Shown here piece after piece: positions 30,296 to 39,815 of a stretch of DNA of 50,123 bases. Each line of letters starts with the position of its first letter. Position 1 is the first letter of the stretch. Both the position numbers and the translations under genes were made by a program. This DNA comes from Bacteroidota bacterium (GTDB lineage: Bacteria; Bacteroidota; Bacteroidia; Bacteroidales; DTGW01). The notes beneath the pieces are model-generated. The model saw only the letters and a list, made by a program, of their open reading frames with translations. It made no database searches and was not told where the DNA came from. The stretch is from the NCBI GenBank assembly GCA_029550865.1, contig JAKPGM010000004.1:1-50123 (forward strand), read 5' to 3'.

Positions 30296-32746
30296 TTACA
30301 TACGAATTTTGGCTCCCAGTTCCTTCTCGTACGCCTCCATCAGTTTTTGCATTACACGGTCAATTTCTTCATCGGTAAGGGTTTTTTCCTCACTTTGCAA
30401 GGTAAAACTGATAGCGTACGATTTTTTACCTTTTTCAATTTTATCGCCCTGATACACATCAAAAAGATTAATTTTTTTGATCAGTAGGGGTTCAACCTTT
30501 TCGGCTAATTCTTCGAGTTGCTGGTAGGTTACCTGCATATCCAGCACCATCGAAAGGTCACGACGCACCTCAGGAAACTTAGGCAATTCCTTGAATTGCA
30601 CTTTTCGACGGGTGGTCCATTCGAGTATCTGCTCCCAGTCGAGCTCAGCAGCCAATACTTCCTGCGAAATATCAAATTGCTGAAGAATTTGTTTTTTCAC
30701 AATACCCAGTACGCCAATCGTTTTTCCCATCAACGTATATTGAAACGCAAGAGAAAAAAGTGGATGTTGGGTACTCGACAATTTTAACTTGTCGAGATTA
30801 ATACCCGCCTTACGCAATACCTGCTCGGTATAAGCCTTGAGGAAATAAATATTGCTATTGGTCTTTGGGGTAATCCAGTTGGGTTCCTCTACCAGACCTG
30901 TCATGAACAAACCCAAACGTGCGTGCTCGTGATACTTGCTAAGCGGATTGGTTGATGACTTAGACGTTTTAAGAAAATAGCAATTGCCAAACTCATAAAA
31001 ACGCAGGTTCGACTTTTTACGGTTGATGTTGTATGCAATAGCCTCAAGAGCTCCAAAAATAAGCGTTTGCCGCAAGCAATTCAGGTCCGAGCTTAGCGGA
31101 TTTACGATATATACAATATGGTTGCGATATTCTTCGAACGACTCATAGTAAGCACTTTTGGTAAGAGAATTATTCATTATCTCAAAAAATCCCTGAGAGG
31201 AAAGCATGTCCGAAATGTTATCCTGCTCCTTCAAGGGGTTTAAAGGATTGGAATAGGTAAGTGTAGTAGTAGTTTTACCCGAAATTTCCACGCGATTGTA
31301 ACCATAGATACGAAGTATTTCCTCCACGATATCGGCTTCCTGGGTAACCTCTACGCGATAAGTAGGCACTTCAATCGTCATATCATCGGCATCCTCGCTT
31401 AAAATATTTATTTCGAGCGAAAGCAGGATGTTTCGAATAACATCTTTTGGAAGATTATTCCCAATCAACTGGTTGATGCGGTTGATGTTAATTTTTATCT
31501 GCCTGGGTTGTATTGGTTCAGGATAAACATCGATTACCTCCGAAGCGATGGTTCCACCTGCCAATTCTTTTATCAGCATGGCTGCACGTTTCAGTGCTAC
31601 CACCGTAATATTTGGGTCGCAGCCACGCTCAAAACGAAATGACGAATCGGTATGTAAATCGTGTCTACGGGCTGATTTTCGAATCCAAACGGGATTAAAG
31701 TTAGCACTCTCGAGAAATACATTCTGGGTCTTATCGGTAATTCCACTTTCTGCCCCGCCAAAGATACCTGCCATACACATACCTTCCTTTTCATTACAAA
31801 TCATCAGGTCGGTATCGGCCAGCTCGCGTGTAACCCCATCGAGGGTAACAAAAGGAGTTCCTGCTGGTAACGTACGAATAATTACTTTACGACCTATAAT
31901 TTTATCGGCATCGAAAGCATGGAGGGGTTGTCCCATTTCATGTAGCACATAATTGGTCACATCCACCACATTGTTGATAGGCCGTACCCCAATGGCTGCC
32001 AACCGGTTTTTTAGCCAGTCGGGCGATTCTTTGATAGTTACCCCTTTAATGGCAATGCCCGAATACCGTCGACACGCCTCCGTATTGTCGATAATTACCT
32101 CAAAGGGTAAATCGTGATTATCAACCCTAAAATTACTTATATCGGGACGTTTCAACGCTATATTTGCAGTTTGTTTGAGATAGGCTGCCACGTCGCGTGC
32201 TACTCCAAAATGCGAGGCACTATCGATACGGTTGGGGGTAAGACCGATTTCAAATACCCAATCATCGACCACCTGAAAATAATCTTTGGCGGGCATACCC
32301 ACGGGCGCCTGTGCATCCAGTACCAGAATACCCTCGTGACTATCCCCTATGCCCATCTCATCTTCGGCACAAATCATGCCCTCGGAAACTTCACCACGAA
32401 TTTTGGTTTTTTGTATTTCAAATTCACCCTTTGGCGTATATACTTTAGCACCCGGAAGCGCAACCGCTACTTTCTGGCCTGCAGCTACATTGGGTGCACC
32501 ACACACAATTCTTAATGGCGTAGACTTGCCAACATCTACCGTGGTAACATGAAGCCTGTCGGCCTGAGGATGTTTTTCACAGGTAAGTACATGACCTATT
32601 ACAAACCCTTCAAGCCCGCCCCGAACCGAATGCCAACGCTCTAAAGATTCTACTTCTAAGCCAAGATTGATCAATATCTGAGCCAACTCCTCTGGTGAGT
32701 ATTCTACCGGAAGATATTGCTTTAACCAGTTATACGAGATTTTCAT
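30296..32746 (-). CDS. pheT: phenylalanine--tRNA ligase beta subunit
   Basis: 816 residues, the normal length. From the N-terminus: [13 protein letters not shown], an EMAP/Myf-type tRNA-binding OB domain ([20 protein letters not shown]), the B3/B4 editing domain ([32 protein letters not shown]), the B5 domain, the catalytic-like core ([14 protein letters not shown]), and a C-terminal anticodon-binding FDX-ACB domain ([34 protein letters not shown]). It charges tRNA-Phe together with PheS, which is not in the window. It sits downstream of the SRP RNA gene on the same strand. Confidence 0.96.
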   Translation of the reverse strand: MKISYNWLKQYLPVEYSPEELAQILINLGLEVESLERWHSVRGGLEGFVIGHVLTCEKHPQADRLHVTTVDVGKSTPLRIVCGAPNVAAGQKVAVALPGAKVYTPKGEFEIQKTKIRGEVSEGMICAEDEMGIGDSHEGILVLDAQAPVGMPAKDYFQVVDDWVFEIGLTPNRIDSASHFGVARDVAAYLKQTANIALKRPDISNFRVDNHDLPFEVIIDNTEACRRYSGIAIKGVTIKESPDWLKNRLAAIGVRPINNVVDVTNYVLHEMGQPLHAFDADKIIGRKVIIRTLPAGTPFVTLDGVTRELADTDLMICNEKEGMCMAGIFGGAESGITDKTQNVFLESANFNPVWIRKSARRHDLHTDSSFRFERGCDPNITVVALKRAAMLIKELAGGTIASEVIDVYPEPIQPRQIKININRINQLIGNNLPKDVIRNILLSLEINILSEDADDMTIEVPTYRVEVTQEADIVEEILRIYGYNRVEISGKTTTTLTYSNPLNPLKEQDNISDMLSSQGFFEIMNNSLTKSAYYESFEEYRNHIVYIVNPLSSDLNCLRQTLIFGALEAIAYNINRKKSNLRFYEFGNCYFLKTSKSSTNPLSKYHEHARLGLFMTGLVEEPNWITPKTNSNIYFLKAYTEQVLRKAGINLDKLKLSSTQHPLFSLAFQYTLMGKTIGVLGIVKKQILQQFDISQEVLAAELDWEQILEWTTRRKVQFKELPKFPEVRRDLSMVLDMQVTYQQLEELAEKVEPLLIKKINLFDVYQGDKIEKGKKSYAISFTLQSEEKTLTDEEIDRVMQKLMEAYEKELGAKIRM

Positions 32747-32869
32747 GTAACTACTTTTTGTCGATTGCTATTTCAAGTAGGGCAAAAGTAAAAAAAAACT
32801 CATTGCCCGAAAAATTAGAAACTTAAAATAGACGAATTAATCAAAGGTCTTCTCAAGTAGGTTACAACA

Positions 32870-32970
32870 AAAAAGGGTAAGCTACTTATATCGCACCGCT
32901 ACAACCGCCTACCCTTGCTACCTTCCGGTCCTGGGGGGTTCAGCAGGAGCTGGTCGTATAAGACTTACCC
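32870..32970 (-). ncRNA. ffs: signal recognition particle RNA (small bacterial 4.5S type)
   Basis: The minus strand holds the SRP RNA domain IV signature: CAGGACCGGAAGGTAGCAAG, with a GGAA tetraloop. The ends pair (5' GGGTAAG with 3' CTTACCC), giving a ~100-nt hairpin followed by a T run that can act as terminator. A perfect -7 box (TAATTTTG, 32982-32975) lies just before the 5' end. No other SRP RNA is in the window. The 5' end is estimated to a few bases. Confidence 0.93.
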
Positions 32971-32974
32971 GCTG

Positions 32975-33010
32975 CAAAATTAATTAATTTTTCGTATTCT
33001 CATCCACAAA
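32975..33010 (-). promoter_or_regulatory. promoter of the SRP RNA gene
   Basis: The minus strand has a -33-like TTTG (33010-33007) and a -7 box TAATTTTG (32982-32975). The spacing of 24 bases is a little long. Transcription would start at about 32970, at the first base of the closing stem. Confidence 0.55.
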
Positions 33011-33064
33011 ACTATTTTATCAGGTATTTTCATTAATTTTACCCAACTTTTAAAGTCGATAATC

Positions 33065-33598
33065 ATGGAAAAAAAATCAATGCTCAAGCAGGTTGCCAAT
33101 TATGGGCTTGTTACGGGACTTATTCTCGTTGCTTACTCGTTGTTCACCTACATTATTGGACAGTCTTTGAATAAAACACTGGGATATCTATCGCTGGTAA
33201 TTCTGGCCATATGCCTTTATCTTTTTTCAAAGCAATATCGCGACAAAGTTAATGAAGGGGTTCTCACCTATGGACAGGGGTTTACGGTAGGACTACTAAC
33301 AGGGGTATTTGCAGGAGTACTTACTGCATTTTTCAGCGTAATATTACTCACCTATATTGACCCAGGACTGGTCGACAAACAGTTAGAATTGATGGAGCAA
33401 CAATTTCTTGCGAAAGGAATGAGCGAAGATCAGGTGGAAGCTGCCATAAACATGTCAAAGAAATGGATGACACCAATCTTTCTATTTATTGGGGGAATTC
33501 TTTCGATGGCCTTCTGGTCGGCCCTCATTTCACTGATTACCGCTGCTGTTTTAAAGAAAACTCCATCCCCATTTTCCGAGAATACAACAAACGAATAG
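33065..33598 (+). CDS. DUF4199 family membrane protein
   Basis: 177 residues with four hydrophobic helices: two near the N-terminus (YGLVTGLILVAYSLFTYIIG; LGYLSLVILAICLYLF), one around residues 75-100 (GFTVGLLTGVFAGVLTAFF) and one near the C-terminus (PIFLFIGGILSMAFWSALIS). The middle motif YRDKVNEGVLTYGQGF and the tail helix match DUF4199, a family of unknown function common in Bacteroidota. The gene ends 11 bases before a family 2 glycosyltransferase gene, so the two are probably one operon. Confidence 0.85.
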   Translation: MEKKSMLKQVANYGLVTGLILVAYSLFTYIIGQSLNKTLGYLSLVILAICLYLFSKQYRDKVNEGVLTYGQGFTVGLLTGVFAGVLTAFFSVILLTYIDPGLVDKQLELMEQQFLAKGMSEDQVEAAINMSKKWMTPIFLFIGGILSMAFWSALISLITAAVLKKTPSPFSENTTNE

Positions 33599-33609
33599 TA
33601 TACTGAACA

Positions 33610-34563
33610 ATGGATCTTTCAATAGTTATTCCTTTTTACAACGAAGAAGAGTCGCTTGAGGAGCTTGTAGAGTGGATTGAACGTGTTTTGAACGAGCAGA
33701 AGATCGAGTACGAAATAATCATGATCGATGACGGGAGTAGTGACCGTTCGTGGAGTATCGTTGAAAAGATGTCCACAAGCCGTCAATATCTGAAAGCCAT
33801 TCGTTTCAGGCGCAACTACGGTAAATCGGCTGCCCTTCAATGTGGATTTCAGGCTTCGCAAGGGAATGTAGTCATTACCATGGATGCCGACCTTCAGGAC
33901 AGCCCTGATGAGATACCTGCCCTTTACCGAATGATTGTGGATGAGGGATACGATATGGTTTCGGGGTGGAAAAAATTACGACATGACCCCATTTCAAAAC
34001 GCTGGCCCAGCAAGGTATACAATGCCGTTGCGCGATGGGTTACAGGTATTAAATTGCATGACTTCAATTGTGGCCTCAAAGCATACCGACAGCAAGTTGT
34101 CAAAAGCATTGAGGTTTACGGCGATATGCATCGGAATATTCCTTTTCTGGCCAAACAGGCTGGTTTTAAAAGGATAGGGGAAAAAGTAGTCCAGCACCGC
34201 AAACGCAAATATGGTGTTTCCAAATACGGATGGCAACGTTTTGTCACGGGCTTTCTCGACCTGCTTACGCTCGTATTTATCACAAAATTCGGACGTCGCC
34301 CCATGCACTTTTTTGGGGTACTGGGTTCCTTGATGTTTCTATTTGGTTTTATATGGGCTGCATTCCTGGGCGCCGAAAAACTATATGCCATTAAACACCA
34401 TATCAAAGCCCCATTGGTTACCAACAATCCCTATTTTTACCTGGCACTGGTTGCTATGATTCTCGGAACTCAGCTCTTTCTCTCTGGATTTCTGGCCGAG
34501 CTGATTGTACGCACCTCATCCGACCGTAATACTTATTTGATCGACAAAAAAGTCAATCTTTAA
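33610..34563 (+). CDS. family 2 glycosyltransferase (polyprenyl-phosphate hexosyltransferase type)
   Basis: 317 residues. A GT-A domain fills residues 1-230: LSIVIPFYNEEESLEELV, the nucleotide-binding MIDDGSSDRS, the DxD region MDADLQDSPDEI, and FNCGLKAYR. Two C-terminal transmembrane helices (FFGVLGSLMFLFGFIWAAFL; FYLALVAMILGTQLFLSGFL) make it like DPM1/ArnC/GtrB enzymes, which move a sugar from an activated nucleotide donor to undecaprenyl phosphate at the inner membrane. The sugar is unknown. It is paired with the DUF4199 protein. Confidence 0.92.
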   Translation: MDLSIVIPFYNEEESLEELVEWIERVLNEQKIEYEIIMIDDGSSDRSWSIVEKMSTSRQYLKAIRFRRNYGKSAALQCGFQASQGNVVITMDADLQDSPDEIPALYRMIVDEGYDMVSGWKKLRHDPISKRWPSKVYNAVARWVTGIKLHDFNCGLKAYRQQVVKSIEVYGDMHRNIPFLAKQAGFKRIGEKVVQHRKRKYGVSKYGWQRFVTGFLDLLTLVFITKFGRRPMHFFGVLGSLMFLFGFIWAAFLGAEKLYAIKHHIKAPLVTNNPYFYLALVAMILGTQLFLSGFLAELIVRTSSDRNTYLIDKKVNL

Positions 34564-34607
34564 AAATAAGTATTTTACTGTCGTGCGTACTTAACGAAAA
34601 AGAAATG

Positions 34608-34615
34608 TAATTTTG
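34608..34615 (+). promoter_or_regulatory. -7 promoter box TAATTTTG of ychF
   Basis: Exact TAnnTTTG match, 21 bases before the ychF ATG at 34637. The same octamer is used before the SRP RNA. A -33 element is not obvious. Confidence 0.5.
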
Positions 34616-34636
34616 CAGCCTTTAAAATAACAGTAT

Positions 34637-35740
34637 ATGGGATTGCAATGTGGTATCGTAGGTTTACCCAATGTTGGTAAATCAACTCTCTTTAATTGCC
34701 TTTCGAATGCACGGGCACAGGCTGCCAATTTTCCTTTTTGTACCATCGAACCCAATGTTGGCGTAATAACTGTACCTGATGAACGGTTGATAAAACTCGC
34801 CGAAATCGATAAACCTCAAAGGGTAATCCCCACAACTATCGAAATTGTTGACATTGCAGGACTGGTAAAAGGGGCAAGCAAAGGCGAAGGACTGGGCAAT
34901 AAATTTCTGGCCAACATCAGGGAGGTTGACGCCATCATTCACGTACTTCGTTGCTTCGACGACCCCAATGTCACCCATGTCGATGGATCGGTAAATCCGA
35001 TAAGAGACAAGGAAATAATTGATGCCGAATTGCAGCTAAAGGATTTAGAAACCGTCGAGAACCGCATTGCTAAGGTACAAAAACAGGCTCAAAGTGGGGG
35101 CGATAAACAGGCCAAACGTCTGCTCGAACTATTGTTGCAATACAAAGAGGTACTATCGAAAGGACTCTCGGCACGAACGGTAGTACTTGACAATAAAGAA
35201 GACCAACGATTGGCACATGACCTGTTCTTACTCACCAATAAGCCTGTTCTTTACGTATGCAATGTTGACGAGGCATCGGTTAAGACGGGCAACAGCTATG
35301 TCGAACAGGTAAAAAAATGCATTGAACCCGAACAGGCTCCCATGCTGGTGATAGCAGCAAAAACCGAAGCCGAAATAGCCGAACTGGAAAGCTACGAAGA
35401 GCGTCAGATGTTTCTGGAAGAACTGGGATTGAAAGAATCGGGCGTTAGCCGCCTTATTCGGGAAGCATATAAGCTACTGCAACTCGAAACATTTTTTACC
35501 ACCGGCCCCGACGAGACAAGAGCATGGACCTTCCTCAAAGGCACTAAAGCCCCTCAGGCTGCAGGAATTATTCATTCCGACTTTGAAAAAGGTTTTATCC
35601 GAGCCGAGGTTATTAAATACGACGACTACATTCACTATGGTTCCGAAGCCGCCTGCCGCGAAGCTGGTAAAATAGCTATCGAAGGTAAAGACTATATCGT
35701 TCAGGATGGAGATATTATGCACTTCCGATTTAACGTATAA
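34637..35740 (+). CDS. ychF: redox-regulated ATPase YchF (Obg family)
   Basis: 367 residues, normal length. The P-loop GLPNVGKST is at the N-terminus, followed by ANFPFCTIEPNVG and the switch region DIAGLVKGASKGEGLG. The base-specificity motif is NVDE in place of NKxD, as is characteristic of YchF and explains its preference for ATP over GTP. A central coiled-coil hairpin (KDLETVENRIAKVQKQAQ) and a C-terminal TGS domain (TRAWTFLKGTKAPQAAGIIH; VQDGDIMHFRFNV) complete it. It binds ribosomes and is linked to oxidative stress control in other bacteria. It is a single gene followed by a terminator. Confidence 0.96.
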   Translation: MGLQCGIVGLPNVGKSTLFNCLSNARAQAANFPFCTIEPNVGVITVPDERLIKLAEIDKPQRVIPTTIEIVDIAGLVKGASKGEGLGNKFLANIREVDAIIHVLRCFDDPNVTHVDGSVNPIRDKEIIDAELQLKDLETVENRIAKVQKQAQSGGDKQAKRLLELLLQYKEVLSKGLSARTVVLDNKEDQRLAHDLFLLTNKPVLYVCNVDEASVKTGNSYVEQVKKCIEPEQAPMLVIAAKTEAEIAELESYEERQMFLEELGLKESGVSRLIREAYKLLQLETFFTTGPDETRAWTFLKGTKAPQAAGIIHSDFEKGFIRAEVIKYDDYIHYGSEAACREAGKIAIEGKDYIVQDGDIMHFRFNV

Positions 35741-35750
35741 CCTCTTCTGT

Positions 35751-35770
35751 ACCAGGAATTCCTGGTTTTT
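35751..35770 (+). terminator. short palindromic terminator after ychF
   Basis: ACCAGGAATTCCTGGT is a perfect 16-base palindrome, 10 bases after the ychF stop, followed by five Ts. The stem is short (5-6 bp), so strength is uncertain. Confidence 0.7.
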
Positions 35771-35897
35771 ACAGCGCCCTGAGGACAAAAAGGTCTGCTA
35801 TTCACAAAAAGCATGGAATTTTGGATTCCTTCTACCATTCCATATGCTTGTAGTGTTTTTTACCGCCAAAACCCTTTCTCCCTAAAGAGTCATTTTT

Positions 35898-36035
35898 TTC
35901 GAAAATAATTTTAAAAATTTTTCTTAAAAGGCCGGATGGTACTCGCATGTAATGAGCTTTCTACACATAGGCATGTACGAAACGGATAAATATTTTCATA
36001 CTCGTTTGTGAATACTGCTATACATGCTCGTTTCA
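35898..36035 (+). repeat. interspersed intergenic repeat, copy C
   Basis: 138 bp, directly followed by copy D. Its first ~45 bases match copy B. From CGGATGG to the end it matches copy D with only two differences over about 100 bases. It ends GCTCGTTTCA. Confidence 0.93.
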
Positions 36036-36170
36036 TCCGAAAATATTTTTTAATTTTTTATAGTGGTCGGATGGAACTCGCATGTAATGAGCTTTCTACA
36101 CGTAGGCATGTACGAAACGGATAAATATTTTCATACTCGTTTGTGAATACTGCTATACATGCTCGTTTCA
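36036..36170 (+). repeat. interspersed intergenic repeat, copy D
   Basis: 135 bp in tandem with copy C. Its 5' module (TCCGAAAATATTTTTTAA) resembles copy A rather than C. The rest contains GCATGTA and TACATGC, which can pair as a 7-bp stem enclosing the CGAAACG / CTCGTTTG half-sites. It lies 176 bases upstream of the -33 element of the receptor gene. Confidence 0.93.
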
Positions 36171-36346
36171 TGGAAACGTTACTGAAAAAATCAAGCTAAA
36201 TTATTTCTTTAAACGACTTTGAGGACACATGTTAATTTTGAGAATTGCTTATTACTTGTAACGTCACATATATTTTAGACATATATTGCAGACACTACTC
36301 ATATCCTGTTTTTACCGTGAAATATCCCTTATTTACCGAAAAGAAA

Positions 36347-36376
36347 TTGTAGATAAGGTTGGGGTTAGTAATTTTG
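36347..36376 (+). promoter_or_regulatory. promoter of the TonB receptor-DUF4249 operon
   Basis: TTG (36347-36349), a 19-base spacer, then TAATTTTG (36369-36376) fit the Bacteroidota -33/-7 arrangement well. The TTG at 36359 that opens the longest frame lies inside this promoter, so translation must begin further downstream. Confidence 0.6.
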
Positions 36377-36469
36377 CTAACAATAAAACATCTTCCAACT
36401 TTTAAAAACATTTGGGGGACAAAACCATCAAATGAAAGGAATGATTATTGTTTTACCGCAAAGAGTATA

Positions 36470-38884
36470 ATGAACATACGAAAAAACAAACTAAAACCCT
36501 TACTAATGAGACACATTTTACTACGAGGATGGATGACAATATTTTTGGGGTATGGCTCTCTGTATCTAATGGCTGGGGAGCTACCCTCAGAAAGCACAGC
36601 AAGCTCTGCCAAACTCAAAACGTTAAGCGGATACATACGCGATGCAAACAACGGTGAAACATTGGCCGGAGCGACCATTTTTGTAAAAAATGCTAATGTT
36701 GCCAGTTCCTCAAATATTTATGGTTTTTACAGTGTAAGCCTTACGCCGGGTACTTATCAGGTAGAATTTTCGTACGTAGGCTATAAAACCTATGCGCTGC
36801 AAATAGAATTAAAAGAAAACCAATCGCTGGATGTGGAGCTAACAGAGGATGTCACAGAAATTGAAGAGGTGGTTGTCAAAGGCGGCTCTACTGCCGAGCG
36901 TATCCGAAAACCCGAGATGAGCGTTTCGAGACTCGAATCGAAGGCGATCAAAAAAATTCCCGCCCTGATGGGTGAGACCGATCTGATAAAGGCTATACAG
37001 CTGTTACCTGGTGTTCAAACAACCGCCGAAGGTACATCGGGATTTAGCGTCCGAGGCGGTGGTATTGACCAAAACCTTATCATTCTCGACGAAGCTACCA
37101 TTTACAATGCTTCACACCTGATGGGTTTTTTCTCGGTATTTAATAACGATATTGTACGGGATGTAAAATTGTATAAAGGCGACCTACCCGCCAATTATGG
37201 AGGACGTCTTTCCTCGGTATTGGACATCAAAACCAAAGATGGCAACATGAAACAATAGACCGGTAACTTTGGAATTGGACTTATCTCGAGCCGTTTTATG
37301 ATCGAAGGACCCATTATCAAGAACACTACCTCTATCCTCGTTTCTGCCCGCCGAACCTATGCCGACATTTTTTTCCCATTTATTCCCGACACCGATTTAC
37401 AGAAAAGCTACCTGTATTTCTACGATCTTAACCTTAAAATTACGCATCAGCTCAATAGTCGTAATCGTTTCTTCCTGTCAGGATACCTTGGACGCGATCG
37501 TTTTGGTCAGAAGAAACTTTCCGACTTTGGTTTTGGAAATAAAGCTGTATCGCTCCGCTGGAATAGCCAGCTGAGTGGAATTTTAATGTCGAATGTGACT
37601 GCCTATTTCACAGATTATTCTTACGATCTGAATTCGAATATCAACGACCGCAAATACTTCTGGCAATCAGAGATAAAAGATTTAGGCGCTAACATTGACT
37701 TCAATTTATACCCTAATCCCAATAATGAGTTTCGCTTTGGAATCACCTCTACATATCATACCATCGATCCTATCAGGGCATGGATTGAAGGAGATACCGC
37801 CAGTTCAAGTTTCCCTTCGCTTATCAATCATTCGCTGGAACATGGTATTTATGCAAGTCACCAGCTGAAAATTACCCAGGACTTTACGCTCAAATATGGC
37901 CTACGTCTTTCCATCTTCCAGAACATAGGTAAAACCGTACAAAACTATTTTGACGAAAACTATAATTATACCCACACCACGACCTACCCTGCAGGAAAGA
38001 TATATCACACCTACACAGGTTGGGAATCCCGGCTTGGCCTCAATTATGTCCTGAACGACAATATGTCGATTAAGGCAAGTTACGCTCGTACCTATCAGTA
38101 TCTTCAGCTGGCTTCTAATTCAAATGGTGGAATGCCACTCGATTACTGGTTTGCAGCCAGTCCAAACATCAAACCCCAGCAAAGCGACCAATATGCCATT
38201 GGGTTGTTACGGAATATCTCAAAATTTGCCAGTGAATTTTCGGTTGAACTTTTCTACAAGGACATGAACCATGTCATAGACTTTAAAGACCATGCCCAGC
38301 TACTGTTTAACGATCGGCTCGAAGGCGATGTAAGGGTAGGAACAGCCTACAGTTATGGCGTAGAAGTACTGCTTCGAAAAAATGAAGGCCACCTCAACGG
38401 CTGGATTAGCTATACCTATGCACGGGCAAAACGCAAAATCCCTGAAATAAACGCAGGCAAGGAATATCCTGCGCCCTACGATAAACCGCATAATGTCTAT
38501 GTTGTATTGAACTACGACTTTACCAGATTCACTTCCTTATCTGCCAGCTGGATATACGCCACGGGCACACCCGTAACCCTTCCTGTGGGAAGCTTTAAGT
38601 ATGGAAATGATCTTCTCCCTATTTATGGCGGAAGAAACGAATCCCGTATGCGCGATTATCATCGACTCGACCTATCCCTTACCATTAAATCGAAAGAAAA
38701 ATATCTCAACAACCGGGTAGAAACCGAATGGGTTTTTGCCATGTACAATGCCTATGGACGTCACAACGATTGGATGATAAATTTTTTGAATGAAGATGAA
38801 AATGGTTCACAATACAAAGTTGCAGAACGCTGGTATCTGCCATTCGTATTTTTCCCAAGTGTGACATTAAATGTAAAATTTTAA
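36470..38884 (+). pseudogene. TonB-dependent receptor interrupted by an in-frame TAG
   Basis: One reading frame encodes a receptor of about 804 residues, but a TAG at 37256-37258 splits it after 262 codons (counting from the ATG at 36470; ATG 36506 is also possible). The first part has a signal-like start (LLRGWMTIFLGYGSLYLMAG), a carboxypeptidase-like regulatory domain (LSGYIRDANNGETLAGATIF; VEFSYVGYKTY) and most of the plug (IQLLPGVQTTAEGTSGFSVR; LIILDEATIYNASHLMGFFS; GRLSSVLDIKTKDGN). The frame resumes at once as TGNFGIGLISSRF and continues for 541 residues of beta-barrel to a final VTLNVKF. The second part looks undamaged, so the lesion is recent, a sequencing error, or read through. A DUF4249 gene follows by 5 bases. 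The ligand is unknown. Confidence 0.85.
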
Positions 38885-38889
38885 CAAGT

Positions 38890-39744
38890 ATGAACATGAA
38901 AAAAACAATATATTTTACTGCCTTTACCTTAATGCTACTGGGTTGCCGCGAAAAAATTGAATGGCCTTTGGACTCAACCTATCAACGACTGGTTGTTGAA
39001 GGTAGTATCAGCACCGATACCACCAGTCACACGGTTATTCTCAGCAAATCTACCGATGCGTACGGACGGCAACCTATTGAATACATCAGTGGCGCGATGG
39101 TAACCATCTCCGATAGCATCCAAACTTTTTACCTGAGCGAGGATCCTCAGCAAAAGGGTCACTATCGAACCCAACCTAATGTTTATGGAGTAGTAGGCCG
39201 TACCTATACGCTCACCATCGAACAGGTTGATATCGATGGCGATGGCACATACGAAACATATACTGCTGTAACCCGGATGGTTAAGCCATTCCGTCTGGAT
39301 TACCTCAAGCTTATTCCGTTTCAATTTTCGACCCGCGCAAAAGGCCATCTCCTGCAGGTTTATGGCCAGGTTCCTGAAGAACTAACCCAGTATATGCTTC
39401 ACGTTTATAAAAACAACCAACTCATTACAGATAGCATACATGAGGTTCCCACAACCAATAATATCGACACCAATTATGTGTACGGCGATATTTTTCTATT
39501 TTTCAACGACCAGCAGGAAGATGAGCGGATAGCTCCAAACGACACGATAATGCTCGAAATGCTCGCAATCGATCTTGATTACTATAACTTTTTACGTGGC
39601 GTTGATGAAGAATACGGTCCAAAATCCCCTCTTTTCAGTGGGCCATCAGCTAATATCCCCACAAATGTCCAGCCTTCGAGTAAAGCCATGGGATATTTTG
39701 CAGCCTTTGCCATCAGTCGCGCCTCAATCATCAATACAAAATAA
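38890..39744 (+). CDS. DUF4249 lipoprotein, partner of the TonB receptor
   Basis: 284 residues with a lipoprotein signal peptide (MKKTIYFTAFTLMLLGC; the Cys would be lipidated). The start may be Met1 or Met3. The pattern YQRLVVEGSIST...HTVILSKSTD, followed by SGAMVTISD and GRTYTLTIE, is typical of DUF4249, a Bacteroidota-specific surface lipoprotein family nearly always next to a TonB-dependent receptor. It begins 5 bases after the receptor stop, so the two are one operon. The C-terminus (PSSKAMGYFAAFAISRA) is intact. It probably helps the receptor to bind its ligand, which is inference from location. Confidence 0.88.
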   Translation: MNMKKTIYFTAFTLMLLGCREKIEWPLDSTYQRLVVEGSISTDTTSHTVILSKSTDAYGRQPIEYISGAMVTISDSIQTFYLSEDPQQKGHYRTQPNVYGVVGRTYTLTIEQVDIDGDGTYETYTAVTRMVKPFRLDYLKLIPFQFSTRAKGHLLQVYGQVPEELTQYMLHVYKNNQLITDSIHEVPTTNNIDTNYVYGDIFLFFNDQQEDERIAPNDTIMLEMLAIDLDYYNFLRGVDEEYGPKSPLFSGPSANIPTNVQPSSKAMGYFAAFAISRASIINTK

Positions 39745-39770
39745 TCCCGTATATCACCAGGCGATGGCGG

Positions 39771-39803
39771 TTGGGCAAAACCCAATATTTTTGTCTATTT
39801 TTG
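39771..39803 (+). promoter_or_regulatory. promoter of the polysaccharide deacetylase gene
   Basis: TTGG at 39771, a 22-base spacer after TTG, and TATTTTTG at 39796-39803 resemble a -33/-7 pair. The TTG that opens the longest frame is the -33 element itself, so the GTG at 39816 is the better start. Confidence 0.5.
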
Positions 39804-39815
39804 ACAAAAAAAACG

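Larger units (their letters stand above)
35741..36469. other. 729-bp intergenic region with tandem repeat copies C and D and a receptor promoter
   Basis: It contains the ychF terminator, two tandem copies of the interspersed repeat (35898-36170), and the promoter at 36347-36376. Bases 36171-36346 and 36377-36469 show no gene or RNA that I can recognise. The latter is the 5' leader of the receptor gene. Confidence 0.6.

Noticed and set aside
35898-36170. CRISPR or transposon ends in copies C and D
   Set aside because: Only two tandem units of ~135 bp exist, with no spacer pattern, transposase gene or clear terminal inverted repeats with target duplications.
36359-36469. N-terminal extension of the TonB receptor from a TTG codon
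   Set aside because: The TTG lies within the -33/-7 promoter and the added residues do not look like a signal peptide.
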